Of a stretch of DNA of 64,000 bases, positions 22,063-31,086 are shown piece after piece. This stretch comes from Allomyces arbusculus (taxonomy: Eukaryota > Blastocladiomycota > Blastocladiomycetes > Blastocladiales > Blastocladiaceae): contig JADHYV010000032.1 of the NCBI GenBank assembly GCA_027604705.1, forward strand, positions 186,001-250,000, written 5' to 3'. Made by a program: the position numbers and the translations under genes. Every line of letters starts with the position of its first letter. Position 1 is the first letter of the stretch. The notes beneath the pieces are model-generated. The model had not been told where the DNA came from. It worked only from the letters and a program-made list of their open reading frames with translations, and did no database searches.

Positions 22063-22782
22063 ATGACCCAGCACACCATCACGACCGACTTCGACGCGAC
22101 CTACGAGCTGACGCCGCTCGAGACCGCAACCCCCGCCAACGTGGCGCAGTTCATCGACCTCATGTGCATCTCCTTTCAAGACGATCCGCTGTGGACCGCC
22201 GTCCAGCCGGACCGGGCGCACCGTCACGCCGCGAAACGGTTCACGCTCGAGCACACGCGGCTTCAGGGCTTTCTCGCGCGCGGGTACGTTGTCCGCGACC
22301 GCGCGACGCGCCGTGTTGTCGCGCACGCCGCGCTCTTCCCCCCGGAACCTGAGACGACCGGGCTTCCTGGTGTTGTCCCCGCAGCCGCCGAGGCACTTGC
22401 TGCAGCGGTCGGCGCTGACGCGGCAACGCGGCTTAACGCCCTGATCGACATGTTTGGCGCGATTCCGCGCGAAGTTGTGCGCCGCGACCCGGTCAAGTTC
22501 AACGACCCGATGTGGGGTCTGCAATCTGTTTGTGTCGACCCGGCGGTGCGCGGGAAGGGGGTCGGGACGTGGCTCGTGCGCAAGATGCTGGCGATGAAGG
22601 AGCCGGGTGTGCCAATTGTGCTGTTCACGCAAGAGGAGGAGAACGTGCGCTGGTACCGCGACACGCTCGGGTTCGAGGTGGTCGACAAGCTCGACGTGTG
22701 CTTCGACAAGACGCGCGAGGACGGCACGTTTACCAACTGGACGATGGTGCATTTGCCGACGCAGATGAAGCCGGCGGCGTGA
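22063..22782 (+). CDS. GNAT N-acetyltransferase, array copy 7
   Basis: 239 residues, no intron. The most divergent of the left seven loci: MTQHTITTDFDATYELTPL, FQDDPLWTAVQPDRAHRHAA, YVVRDRATRRVVAHAALFPP, acetyl-CoA loop RGKGVGTWLVRKML, LFTQEEENVRWYRDTLGFE, FTNWTMVHLP. FQDDPLWTA is shared with copies 8 and 9, while the C-terminal half still resembles copies 1-6. It is therefore intermediate in sequence as well as position. Substrate unknown. Confidence 0.88.
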   Translation: MTQHTITTDFDATYELTPLETATPANVAQFIDLMCISFQDDPLWTAVQPDRAHRHAAKRFTLEHTRLQGFLARGYVVRDRATRRVVAHAALFPPEPETTGLPGVVPAAAEALAAAVGADAATRLNALIDMFGAIPREVVRRDPVKFNDPMWGLQSVCVDPAVRGKGVGTWLVRKMLAMKEPGVPIVLFTQEEENVRWYRDTLGFEVVDKLDVCFDKTREDGTFTNWTMVHLPTQMKPAA

Positions 22783-23134
22783 GCAGACGGGGAGTAAGGG
22801 TGACGCGACGAGTGGAGAGTCGACCAGTTCGCGTCATGGTGCGGTTGGTGGGCGTTGCATTATCGAATGGCATCAATCATGAGAGTGTTCCTTGCTCAGG
22901 TTCGCCATTTGCTGACGCGAGGAGGCAGACACCATCATCTTGCACATCAGACCGCGTCCACACGTTGCTCACCCAGCTTGAAGGATGTGTCTAGAGCTTG
23001 GCAGTATGGGCCCTTGATTGTGCCGCCAGCCTCTTGGCAGCCGCGAAATACGCGCCGAGATATCCTCGCAGCAGCCTGCAGCTCTTTCTCTCTTGCGCTC
23101 TCCAGATCAGCCAACCACTGCACGCACATCCAAT
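22783..23134. other. Spacer before GNAT remnant 8a
   Basis: 352 bp. Its last 130 bases match the regions immediately upstream of copies 8 and 9 (for example TCAGCCAACCA followed by CACGCACATCCAA before the ATG). Confidence 0.55.
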
Positions 23135-23236
23135 ATGACTGACCCCTCGACCGAATACGTTCTCACGCCGCTCGCCGAGGCAACGGACGCCGACCGTACC
23201 GCGCTCGCGACGCTCCTTGCCGCCGAGGTGCCGTGA
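23135..23236 (+). pseudogene. GNAT deletion remnant 8a (33 codons)
   Basis: The first 31 codons are nearly those of copies 8 and 9 (MTDPSTEYVLTPLAEATDAD). Then at CTCCTTGCCGCCGAGGTGCCGTGA the reading jumps straight to the last codons and stop of the same gene. About 580 bp of gene body is missing, and the joint lies at a GCCG shared by both edges. The 5' and 3' flanks are intact and match those of copies 8 and 9. This is therefore an internal deletion of a once full tandem unit, not a partial insertion. Confidence 0.85.
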
Positions 23237-23524
23237 GGATCTCTTTGCAGAATACAAATTGCTTACACTTTTAAACGGCTCAATTTTGCTCTGTTCAAAT
23301 CAAGAGTAGATGTTCCAAACAGCCAGCGTTCAATGAAGTAAGAGTGGTCGAGTTAGGTAGTCCTTCGTTCGTCCATGGAAGGATGTGCCGAGCTTGGCGA
23401 CCTGGGGCCGTCGGTTGAGCCACCAGCCACTTGACAGTAGCCATGAAAGTAGAGCCGCGATGTCCTCGCAGCACCGGCCTGGAGCTGTTTTTCAGTTCAG
23501 CCAACCATTACACGCACATCCAAG

Positions 23525-24208
23525 ATGACTGACCCGTCGACCGAATACGTACTCACGCCGCTCGCCGAGGCAACCGACGCCGACCGTGCCTCGCTCGCGA
23601 CGCTCCTTAACGCTGCCTTTCAGGATGACCCCTTATGGACGGCTTTCCAACCGACCCCAACGGAAACGCGACACACGCTCGTGCACCTGATCCTCTCCGA
23701 GCAACTCGCGCTGATTGCACCGTACACCTGTGCCATCCGGTCGCGCGCCACCAACGCCATCGTTGGCAGTGTCGCGCTGACGCCGCCGCACGCGAGTATC
23801 AACACACCCAACGCCAAGGCGCAGGCCAAGCTCGACGCATTTGTGTCCATTATCGGTGAGGATACGATTCGCCGTCTGACCACGCTCATGTCGTCACTTG
23901 GCGAGATTGCCACGACGGTCGTGGGCGGTGCAGTATGGACGCTCGAGTCGGTGTGTGTTGCGCCAGAGCTGTGCGGACAGGGCATCGGCACGTGGGCCGT
24001 GCAAGAGGTGCTGGAAAAGAAGGCGCCCAAGGGAGCGGTCGTGCTGCTCAACACGCAAGAAAAGCGTAATGTGCGGTGGTATGCGGGCCGGTTCGGGTTC
24101 CGGCTCGCCGATGAGCGCGTCGTCCAGGTCGAGGAGGGTGAGGAGCGCGAGTTCACGAACTGGGTCATGGTTCGCGAAATCGCTGCGGGTGCGGCCGAGG
24201 CGCCGTGA
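23525..24208 (+). CDS. GNAT N-acetyltransferase, array copy 8
   Basis: 227 residues, no intron. Fourth subfamily of the array: MTDPSTEYVLTPLAEATDAD, FQDDPLWTAFQPTPTETRHT, AIRSRATNAIVGSVALTPP, acetyl-CoA loop CGQGIGTWAVQEVLEKK, NTQEKRNVRWYAGRFGF, FTNWVMVREI. It differs from copies 1-7 in the middle third, which is shorter. The Q/R-x-x-G-x-G/A loop is intact apart from Cys at its first position, where copy 9 has Arg. It lies in a 0.97-0.99 kb tandem repeat with copy 9. Substrate unknown. Confidence 0.9.
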   Translation: MTDPSTEYVLTPLAEATDADRASLATLLNAAFQDDPLWTAFQPTPTETRHTLVHLILSEQLALIAPYTCAIRSRATNAIVGSVALTPPHASINTPNAKAQAKLDAFVSIIGEDTIRRLTTLMSSLGEIATTVVGGAVWTLESVCVAPELCGQGIGTWAVQEVLEKKAPKGAVVLLNTQEKRNVRWYAGRFGFRLADERVVQVEEGEEREFTNWVMVREIAAGAAEAP

Positions 24209-24498
24209 GGATCTCTTTGCAGAATACAAATTGCTTACACTTTTGAACGGCTCAATTTTGCTCTGTTCAAATCAAGAGTAGATGTTCCAAACAACCAGCG
24301 TCGATGAAGTAAGTGTGGTCGAGTTAGGTATTCCTTCGCGCGTCCATGGAAGGATGTGCCCAGCTTGGCTACCTGGGGCCGTCAGTTGAGCCACCAGCCA
24401 CTTGACAGCAGCCATGAAATAAGAGCCGCGATGTCCTCGCAGCACCAGCCTGGAGCTCTTTCTCTCCAGTTCAGCCAACCATTGCACGCACATCCAAG

Positions 24499-25200
24499 AT
24501 GACTGACCTGTCGACCGAATACGTTCTCACACCGCTCGCCGAGGCAGCCGACGCCGACCGTGCCGCGCTCGCGACGCTCCTTGCCGACACCTTCCAAGAC
24601 GACCCCTTGTGGACGGCTATCAAGCCGACCCCGACGGAAACGCGGCACAAAATCGTGAACCTGGTTCTCTCCGGGCGCCTCGCGATGATTGCGCCGTACA
24701 CCTATGCCATCCGGTCGCGCGCGACCAACGCCATCGTTGGCAGTGTCGCGCTGACGCCGCCGCACGCGAGTATCAACACACCCAACGCTAAGGCGCAGGC
24801 CAAGCCCGACGCGCAGGCCAAGCTCGACGCGTTTGTGTCCATGATCGGTGAGGATACGTTTCGCCGTCTGACCACGCTCATGTCGGCGATCAGCACAATT
24901 GCTGCGACGGTCGTGGATGGTGCAGTGTGGATGCTCAGGTCGGTGTGTGTTGCGCCAGAGCTGCGCGGACAGGGCATCGGCACGTGGGCCGTGCAAGAGG
25001 TGCTGGAAAAGAAGGCGCCCAAGGGAGCGGTCGTGCTGCTCAACACGCAAGAAAAGCGTAATGTGCGGTGGTATGCGAGTCGGTGCGGGTTCCGGCTCGT
25101 CGATGAGCGCGTCGTTCAGGTCGAGGAAGGTGAAGAGCGCGGGTTCACGAACTGGGTCATGGTTCGCGAAATCGCTGCGGGTGCGGCCGAGGCGCCGTGA
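24499..25200 (+). CDS. GNAT N-acetyltransferase, array copy 9
   Basis: 233 residues, no intron, near-identical to copy 8. Differences are mostly point changes plus one 18-base in-frame duplication, giving AKAQAKPDAQAKLDA where copy 8 has AKAQAKLDA. The acetyl-CoA loop reads RGQGIGTWAVQEVLEKK. The 290 bp upstream spacer and the 3' flank are also nearly identical to those of copy 8, so the duplication is young or maintained by gene conversion. Confidence 0.9.
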   Translation: MTDLSTEYVLTPLAEAADADRAALATLLADTFQDDPLWTAIKPTPTETRHKIVNLVLSGRLAMIAPYTYAIRSRATNAIVGSVALTPPHASINTPNAKAQAKPDAQAKLDAFVSMIGEDTFRRLTTLMSAISTIAATVVDGAVWMLRSVCVAPELRGQGIGTWAVQEVLEKKAPKGAVVLLNTQEKRNVRWYASRCGFRLVDERVVQVEEGEERGFTNWVMVREIAAGAAEAP

Positions 25201-25344
25201 GGATCTCTTTGCAGAATACATATTGCTCACACTTGGTTTGTCTGCTTCCTTAAGGGCTCAGTTTTGCTCTGTTCAAGTCAACGGTGGATGTTCCAAACAA
25301 CCAGCGTCAATGAAGTTAGAGTAGTCGAGTAAGGTAGTCCTGAC

Positions 25345-25779
25345 ATGTCTAGAGGCACAAAAGCGCAAAAAGACTCGGACGATGTGTTTCATGCGGACGC
25401 GGTGATTTTGTTCGAATTCCACGAAACACGAGCATCGCTAAGTATATTGTTGAAAAGGTGCGAGCTCGCGCTTGAAATTCGCCCTTGCAAGAGTATCCTC
25501 ACGCTCGGGCCGCGGCTTCGCCAGGCGGTGCTTTCAATTTTATGGAACAGCAAAGAACAAGCCCTCGGTGCGATCACGCGCTCGCAATATGATCCTAATA
25601 CCCGGCGCTGGTCCGCGACTTTGCCGTGGCAGCGCCTCGTGGAAGATCTGCTGCTACCATTTCTCGCAACGAAATGGCGTGGACACGAAGAATGTTGCTG
25701 GCCGCATCCTCTGGTACATAAATGGACTACTGCCGCAAGGATTTGCCTTCACAAAACCAAAGCGCCCCGGCTGATGTGA
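25345..25779 (+). CDS. Doubtful 144-codon open frame between GNAT copies 9 and 10
   Basis: Not recognised. An ATG-initiated frame (MSRGTKAQKDSDDVFHADAV to TKAPRLM) lies where the array spacers normally hold nothing. Its surroundings are less GC-rich than the GNAT genes. The predicted peptide has mixed composition with Trp and Cys, no signal peptide, no membrane helix and no known motif. No intron is needed. It may be chance, or the tail of an otherwise lost gene. Confidence 0.2.
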   Translation: MSRGTKAQKDSDDVFHADAVILFEFHETRASLSILLKRCELALEIRPCKSILTLGPRLRQAVLSILWNSKEQALGAITRSQYDPNTRRWSATLPWQRLVEDLLLPFLATKWRGHEECCWPHPLVHKWTTAARICLHKTKAPRLM

Positions 25780-25884
25780 GTCCTTTTGAAAGCGTCACTT
25801 GTTGGGCGATTTCAGACAGATCAAAGCCAACACCCGCCTCACGCCCGACCTTTTTGGAACCACGAGTCTATTGCACACACCACG

Positions 25885-26545
25885 ATGACCGACCTGCAGT
25901 GGACTGTGGTGTACACGCTCATGCCTCCCGCTGCCGCGTCTGATGCGGAACATGCGACCCTTGGTGCCCAGCTCGCCACCACGTGCTAAGACGACGCACA
26001 TCGGACCGCATTCAGCTGTCGCCAACTGAGATGCGGCGCGCCCTCGTGCACCATTATTTCTCGGAGCTGCTTGCGCTCATTGCGCCGTTTGCGTTTGCGA
26101 TTTGTACGCGGTCCACAAACGAAGTTGTCGACAGCATTGCCCTGACACGCACCGCCAGGCGCAGGCACGATCAACTCGACTTCAAAAGCTGATGCCCGAG
26201 CCAAGCTCGGCGAATTTGCAGAAATGGTTGGCGCCGGCACTGTTTACTGGTTGATGACTGTCATGGGCACACCTGGCGTGATCGGTGCTCAGGCCACGCC
26301 AGCTGGGTGCGCGTGGAGGCTCGAATTGGTCGCTGTGCACCGAAATGCGAGGGCAAGGATTTGGGACCTGGGCTGTCCGCAAGGTGCGCAAAACAGTGGC
26401 GCCCGAAGGCGCGGTGGTTGTACTGCACAGGCAAGAGGGGAAATATAGGTATGCGGGCCGATGCGGGTTCCGGCTTGCTAATGAGCGCATCGTCTAAGTT
26501 GCGGATGATGAGGGCCGTGCTTTGTGAACTGGACCATAATCCAGG
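25885..26545 (+). pseudogene. GNAT acetyltransferase, array copy 10, decayed
   Basis: Begins at an ATG with MTDLQWTVVYTLMPPAAASD, related to the start of copies 8 and 9, and reaches an in-frame stop within 35 codons. Further pieces follow in other frames: LVHHYFSELLALIAPFAFAI, MRGQGFGTWAVRKV (acetyl-CoA loop), YAGRCGFRLANERIV and a final VNWTI near 26528. The order is conserved, so it is a full-length but heavily mutated member of the copy 8/9 subfamily and the right end of the array. Confidence 0.75.
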
Positions 26546-26891
26546 AGAGCGGCGAGGTGAAGAAGGGTTTGAGATTTTTCTGTCACAGGAGCATTTTTCG
26601 CCACATGTACAAAAGGAACCATATTTTTGAGCGTGCACGTCCTTGATCGAACGCGCGTTTGGTATGGGCACATAGCCAGCCATTGGTCGATCTGCGAAAC
26701 GCATGACCGCGTCTTTGGTCGTGCAAGACTAGTGTGCTTCACGAGAGCCAGTCGTTGGAGCGAGTCCTACGGGGGATGAAATTGAGAACTCTGAAGGGAC
26801 TCTAATATCGAGTAGGATTTCGCCCGTCCGTTTAACAATGATATTTGTGGGTCGCGTCAGCAAATGGGACACATATCAATCAAACTTCTAC
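26546..26891. other. Spacer right of the GNAT array
   Basis: About 0.35 kb. I see no gene; the GC content is lower than in the neighbouring coding regions. Confidence 0.4.
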
Positions 26892-29061
26892 TCATTCTTC
26901 ATTTCCTCTTTTTCTCTTTCCACCCGCAACGAATTCGGACGGTGCCGATGGACTGGGTACATCCGGCACGCTCGTTTCCCATGACCCCAAGAGCCACGTT
27001 GCTTTCCTCTCCACCGTCCCCTCGGCCGCCCACATGCTGTCCTCGTCGTCCGCCGCGGTCGCGACAACCAACACATCCATGCTGTTCAGCAGCGCGGCCG
27101 ACCACTCGCTTGACACGCGGATCGGGTCCACCACGCGGACAGAGTCCATGACCCGACCTTCCTCGTCCTCCTCCATTGGTGCCCAGTCAGGCGACATGGG
27201 CGACCACGTGCTCCCCTCCCCTTCCTCCAGATCCATCATGCCCACCTCACTCCGCGCCGTCAATGCACGACGCACGGCCTGCCTCGCGCGACGCCAATTG
27301 CGCCTTGCCCATGTCGCAGGCGACCGCGCGCTTTCGTCGCAGTCGAGCAGCGGGATCACGGCGCGCCCGGCACGTACAAGCGCGGCCGCGTCGGCCGCGT
27401 GCATGTACCACCGTGCCGTGCCAGCGTGCAATTCCGCGAGCATCGTGAACCCGCACCGAGCGACGACGAGGTCGACACGGTGCGCGAGCCGTGTCGCGTG
27501 GCGTAATGCACGCGCGTCGTCCATGTCGGCGTCGGTGTCGAGTGATGCGTTCGTGGCGGCAGTGGCGGTGAGGGCGGGTTTGGTGGGGCCGCGGGGTGAG
27601 GGCGCGAGACGAAGACGTGGAGACGGGGGAGTGCGCGACGAGAGCGCGTGCATGGTCGCGGGCGTAAATCGCACGGCCCACATTTCCGTGGTAGGGTGGA
27701 CACGGTAGTACGGCAGGAGCCGCCATCCGTGCCATGCGACCCACGAGACGGCGCGCAGGACTGTGGAGATGTCGCGGTCGGTCGTGAAGGGGTCGAGCAG
27801 GAGGTAGAGTGCGCTTGAACTAGCAAAAGACATGCTCAGAGTCAGGAAAATGGAAGGAGCGAAAACAAGAAAGCGTAACGGAAGCATACCCCAAGTCAAC
27901 GCGCGTCTGGATTCCAAACATATCGCTCAACACTGTCGCCACAAAATCCGGGTGCAGCACACGCGGCACGAGCCCAATCTCGTCACTCGGCTGCGGCGCC
28001 AGCACCTCAAGCGCAAACACGGGCAACCGAGGCGCACTCGACGACAAATCTCCCACGAGTTTGATTTGCGGGTGCGCACGTAAGACACCGCCCAGATGCT
28101 CGGCAATCGCGTGCGTGCGCCTTGCCATGTCCAGGGGGCCGAGCCACTGCGTTACGCGCACGGCCATCCCGCACCGTGCTGCTTCGACCAGCGACGCCCC
28201 GTGCACGTTTGGTGGCTCTCCACCGGGTAGGGTGCCGGCCGCGAGTGTCGAGCGCGTGATCAGAACGTCGGCAGAGCCCGCACCACCTACGAGTCTGCTC
28301 GGCGCGCAGATGGCCGCGTCTGGAGCGTAGGGCGCGTTCATGTCGACGGCTGCGAACGAAGTGGAACCCGTGTAGTCGACGCACGCAAACCCACCGTACA
28401 TGTGCATGGTGCGCACGGCAGGGCTTGGGTCGACTGCGAGGTCGTTGAGCCCCGGCACGCTTGACGAGAACCAGCCGACGAGCAGCGGAGCCTGAGCGAC
28501 AGCAGCAGACCGGACCTCGCGCTCCAAAAACTTTGTATCGAGCGATTGGCCGTCTGGTCGCGGCGGAATGGCCACGACGCGAGCAGCGGCTGCATGCCAC
28601 CTGACCACGTCGACAGCGTGCATGTCTGACACGAAAATGACAGGACGCGGTCCAGGGGCCCATGCGGCGCGGTCGTCGAGCCGCAGCGACTGGATCAGGT
28701 ACTGACTCGCAGCAGCACCACGCGTGTTTGGCAACAGCTTGATGCTGTCGGCAGGTGATGCACAGCAAAAGGAGCGAACGAGGGACTCCACTCGCGCGCG
28801 GAGATCACGAGCCTGACGCAGCGTTTCGGCTGTCGGTGGCCGCGAATCAAGCTGAACAACATGCTTGCGTATAAGAGACTCGATTACGTCGAGCCGTCGC
28901 CCAGATGCCGACACTGCACTGCATTCAATGACGCGTCGCGTGCGACCGAGGGGCGAGATCAGCGAGGTGCGTGCGCCCAGGAAGGTGCGGGAAATGGCCG
29001 CGGCGCGGTCGTCGAACGTGCGCGCCTTGGTCCGGGCGAGGAACGCGTCAAGTTCGTCCAT
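26892..29061 (-). CDS. Class V aminotransferase-fold protein, probably catalytically dead
   Basis: Two exons read leftward (27890-29061, 26892-27819; GTATGC...TAG intron of 70 nt) give 699 residues. The first 390 follow the class V PLP-enzyme fold (cysteine-desulfurase-like): ASGRRLDVIESLIRKHV, VIFVSDMHAVDVVRWHAA, FACVDYTGSTSFAAVDMNA, and ICAPSRLVGGAGSADVLITR. In active relatives the last block reads SPHK followed by a Gly-rich run, the Lys carrying PLP. Here His-Lys is Ser-Arg. The family's later GGCSCAGPYG motif after GIQTR is also missing at the splice junction, replaced by VDLG. The open frame is nonetheless long and intact. The C-terminal 300 residues are conserved at first (SWVAWHGWRLLPYYR), then acidic and low-complexity. 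A non-catalytic role or late decay are both possible. Confidence 0.7.
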
Positions 29062-31086
29062 GATTGCTGATCAGCGAGTGCACTGGGACGCAATGGCAGG
29101 TCGTCGTGGGCAAAGCTGAACCGTGGGGGGTTGGTTGGGTTGGACGAGGCGACGAAGCTGTGCCGGGTATATAACGAGCTCGGTGTCCACTTGACGTTGG
29201 CGCAAACATCCTCGGCAAGGTTGATCATGCAGGTGGTAAGCAAGTGCGGAAGGATGCATCGTCCATTCTTGTCCATCCTTTCCCATCGTTGCGCCACGCA
29301 AGTCAGCGGAGGCAACAGACAGCGATGCCCTGGGCAACGGGTGGCGACGTTCCATGCTGGCTTCTTTGGAAAAAGCAACAAGCATACGCCATGTGCTTTC
29401 TTGCTCTTCGCTCCCTGGTATGGACTCGGTATGGAGCTCGCGCGAGCACGCTGAGCACGCAGCAAAGCTGCCAAGGTTTGTGTACACCTTCCTCCCCTCG
29501 ACATGATCGTCGTCAACCACGCGCCAACGCTTCACACTCGGGGCAACTCAGCGTGTCGTTCCTTCCATTGCAGCACACGAGCTTCATGTTCAAGTCGTTG
29601 CCAAGCGTTGCGCCACCCTGATGCGATTGTCGTGTCGACATGCAGGCCAGGTGCAGAAGGACCAACCAGGGCATGAGACATCGCTCGAGCGCGCCGAAGG
29701 CCGGCTGGACCGTGGCCTTGCACGTCAGGGCTGCCACGGACGCAGACGCAGCGTCGGCCGAGGAATCACCTGTAGAGTCGAGGAACAGCTGTGATGCGGC
29801 TGCAAGGTGTGGTGTGCGGCCATGGTGGTTGTCTGAGTCGCGCGCGGCAGTCCGCGACGGGCTCGCGCACAGGGGGCCTGCCTATTGCAGGGGGCGTGAA
29901 GCGGCAACTCGCGTCTTGTCGAGCGCATCCTCGACATTGACGACGTCGTGCCCCACGCATGCACCACGTCAGTATTTGAACTCTCGTACGCGAGGAGACG
30001 GAGACGGAGTGGCGGCCTGGCGTCCAGTCGTCTGTCCACATCACCATCGTGCCCCATCCATGTCAGGCTGCCAGTACGGCTCAGGCTGGCGTGGTCCCTG
30101 CCTAAGTCTTTCTATCGCAGTATTGTGCGATGCGTTGGCTGACAGACTCCCCCTGCTTTGGCCAGCCATGTAACTGCTTTCCATTTGTTACATAACCTGT
30201 TGCATTGTGAACCATGTCTCAATTGCTCTCTTTGGTGTACCCCTCCTGCTCCTTGCCTGAGTTCGTTCCCACCGTTCCTCTTCTCCTTTGCATTCTTGCT
30301 GTGCGTCCGGAATGTATGAGACGGCGCGAGGCCCGCACCCGTCTTGCTCCGTCCCCCTCGCTCGCTGCGTCTCTTGCTCCGCTCACTCCATCATCTCCTG
30401 CCCTGAGTTCCCTTCCCTCACTCGTTGGCGACGTCTGATACGCAGCAGATTAGTCGTGCATTAGGAAATTTGTCATTGCCGGCACTCACGTTCGGACGCT
30501 GCGCTCTTAACGCGTCCAGAGTGCGAGCCGACCACCGGCGGGACGAGCGGGATCCGGCAGTGGTGGCGTGTGAACTCAGCGTGGGTTCGCGTGGTGCGGA
30601 GCATGCCAGCGGCGGCGGCCTAACCGCTCATCGGGCGAACGCGCGAGATTGCAAAACGACGACCGCTTTATTATGCGCCGCAGCAAACTGACAATTAGTC
30701 GAGGAGATAGTAGACAGCAGGTGGGCGTGCGGACCTATGAAATCCCAGATTTTAATATTGTGACAAGCAGCCGCACAATGGCCAACTGCTCGAACTGGGC
30801 CATTCCGACCGTGGGCCCGGCTCCTGTGAGGGATTCTCCTCGCGCTAAAGCCAAATATGATAAGCTAGTTCTGCTTCTGTTGCCTTCTGCCTTGGTTCCT
30901 TCGTTCCCCCCCCCCCCCCCTCCCCGTTCCTCTCCTCCGCGCCTTCGTCTCTCCTGCCCTGTTCTGTTGGTCAGTCGGTCGGTCGGTCGGTCGGTCAGTC
31001 TATCTCTACATACAGTAAATACATTCATGTTCATCTTTTTCTTGTCGACTCGCGTTCACAGATTGTTGCACCCTCCCCTCCTTCCC
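29062..31086. other. 2 kb gene-poor stretch
   Basis: No gene can be supported. Open frames of 100-180 codons occur on both strands but share no motif with known families and have no convincing splice sites. A short minus-strand piece near 29540-29720 (TIASGWRNAWQRLEHEARVL) has a coding-like look and could be an exon or relic. The right half carries a C15 run (about 30906-30920) and a GTCG repeat (about 30970-30996). Confidence 0.4.
30906..30996 (+). repeat. Simple repeats: C15 run and (GTCG)n
   Basis: Bases 30906-30920 are all C. From about 30970 to 30996 the tetranucleotide GTCG/TCGG is repeated about six times. Both are ordinary microsatellites in non-coding sequence. Confidence 0.85.

Larger units (their letters stand above)
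23236..25200 (+). repeat. Tandem duplication of about 0.97-0.99 kb carrying GNAT copies 8 and 9
   Basis: The block GAGGATCTCTTTGCAGAATA recurs right after the stops of 8a (about 23236), 8 (24208) and 9 (25200). Spacing is 972 and 992 bp, the difference being mainly the 18-base insertion in copy 9. The intergenic part, about 290 bp, is nearly identical in both units and includes CTCAATTTTGCTCTGTTCAA. It degrades after copy 9. Confidence 0.85.

Noticed and set aside
23236-25200. GNAT tandem repeats considered as a CRISPR-like or satellite array
   Set aside because: Units are about 1 kb, carry full genes and have no short repeat-spacer pattern. No CRISPR array is present anywhere in the window.
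15568-26545. GNAT array considered as a biosynthetic gene cluster
   Set aside because: No synthase, oxidoreductase, transporter or regulator lies inside the array; only GNAT copies and spacers are seen. The tyrosinase is 9 kb away beyond unrelated genes.
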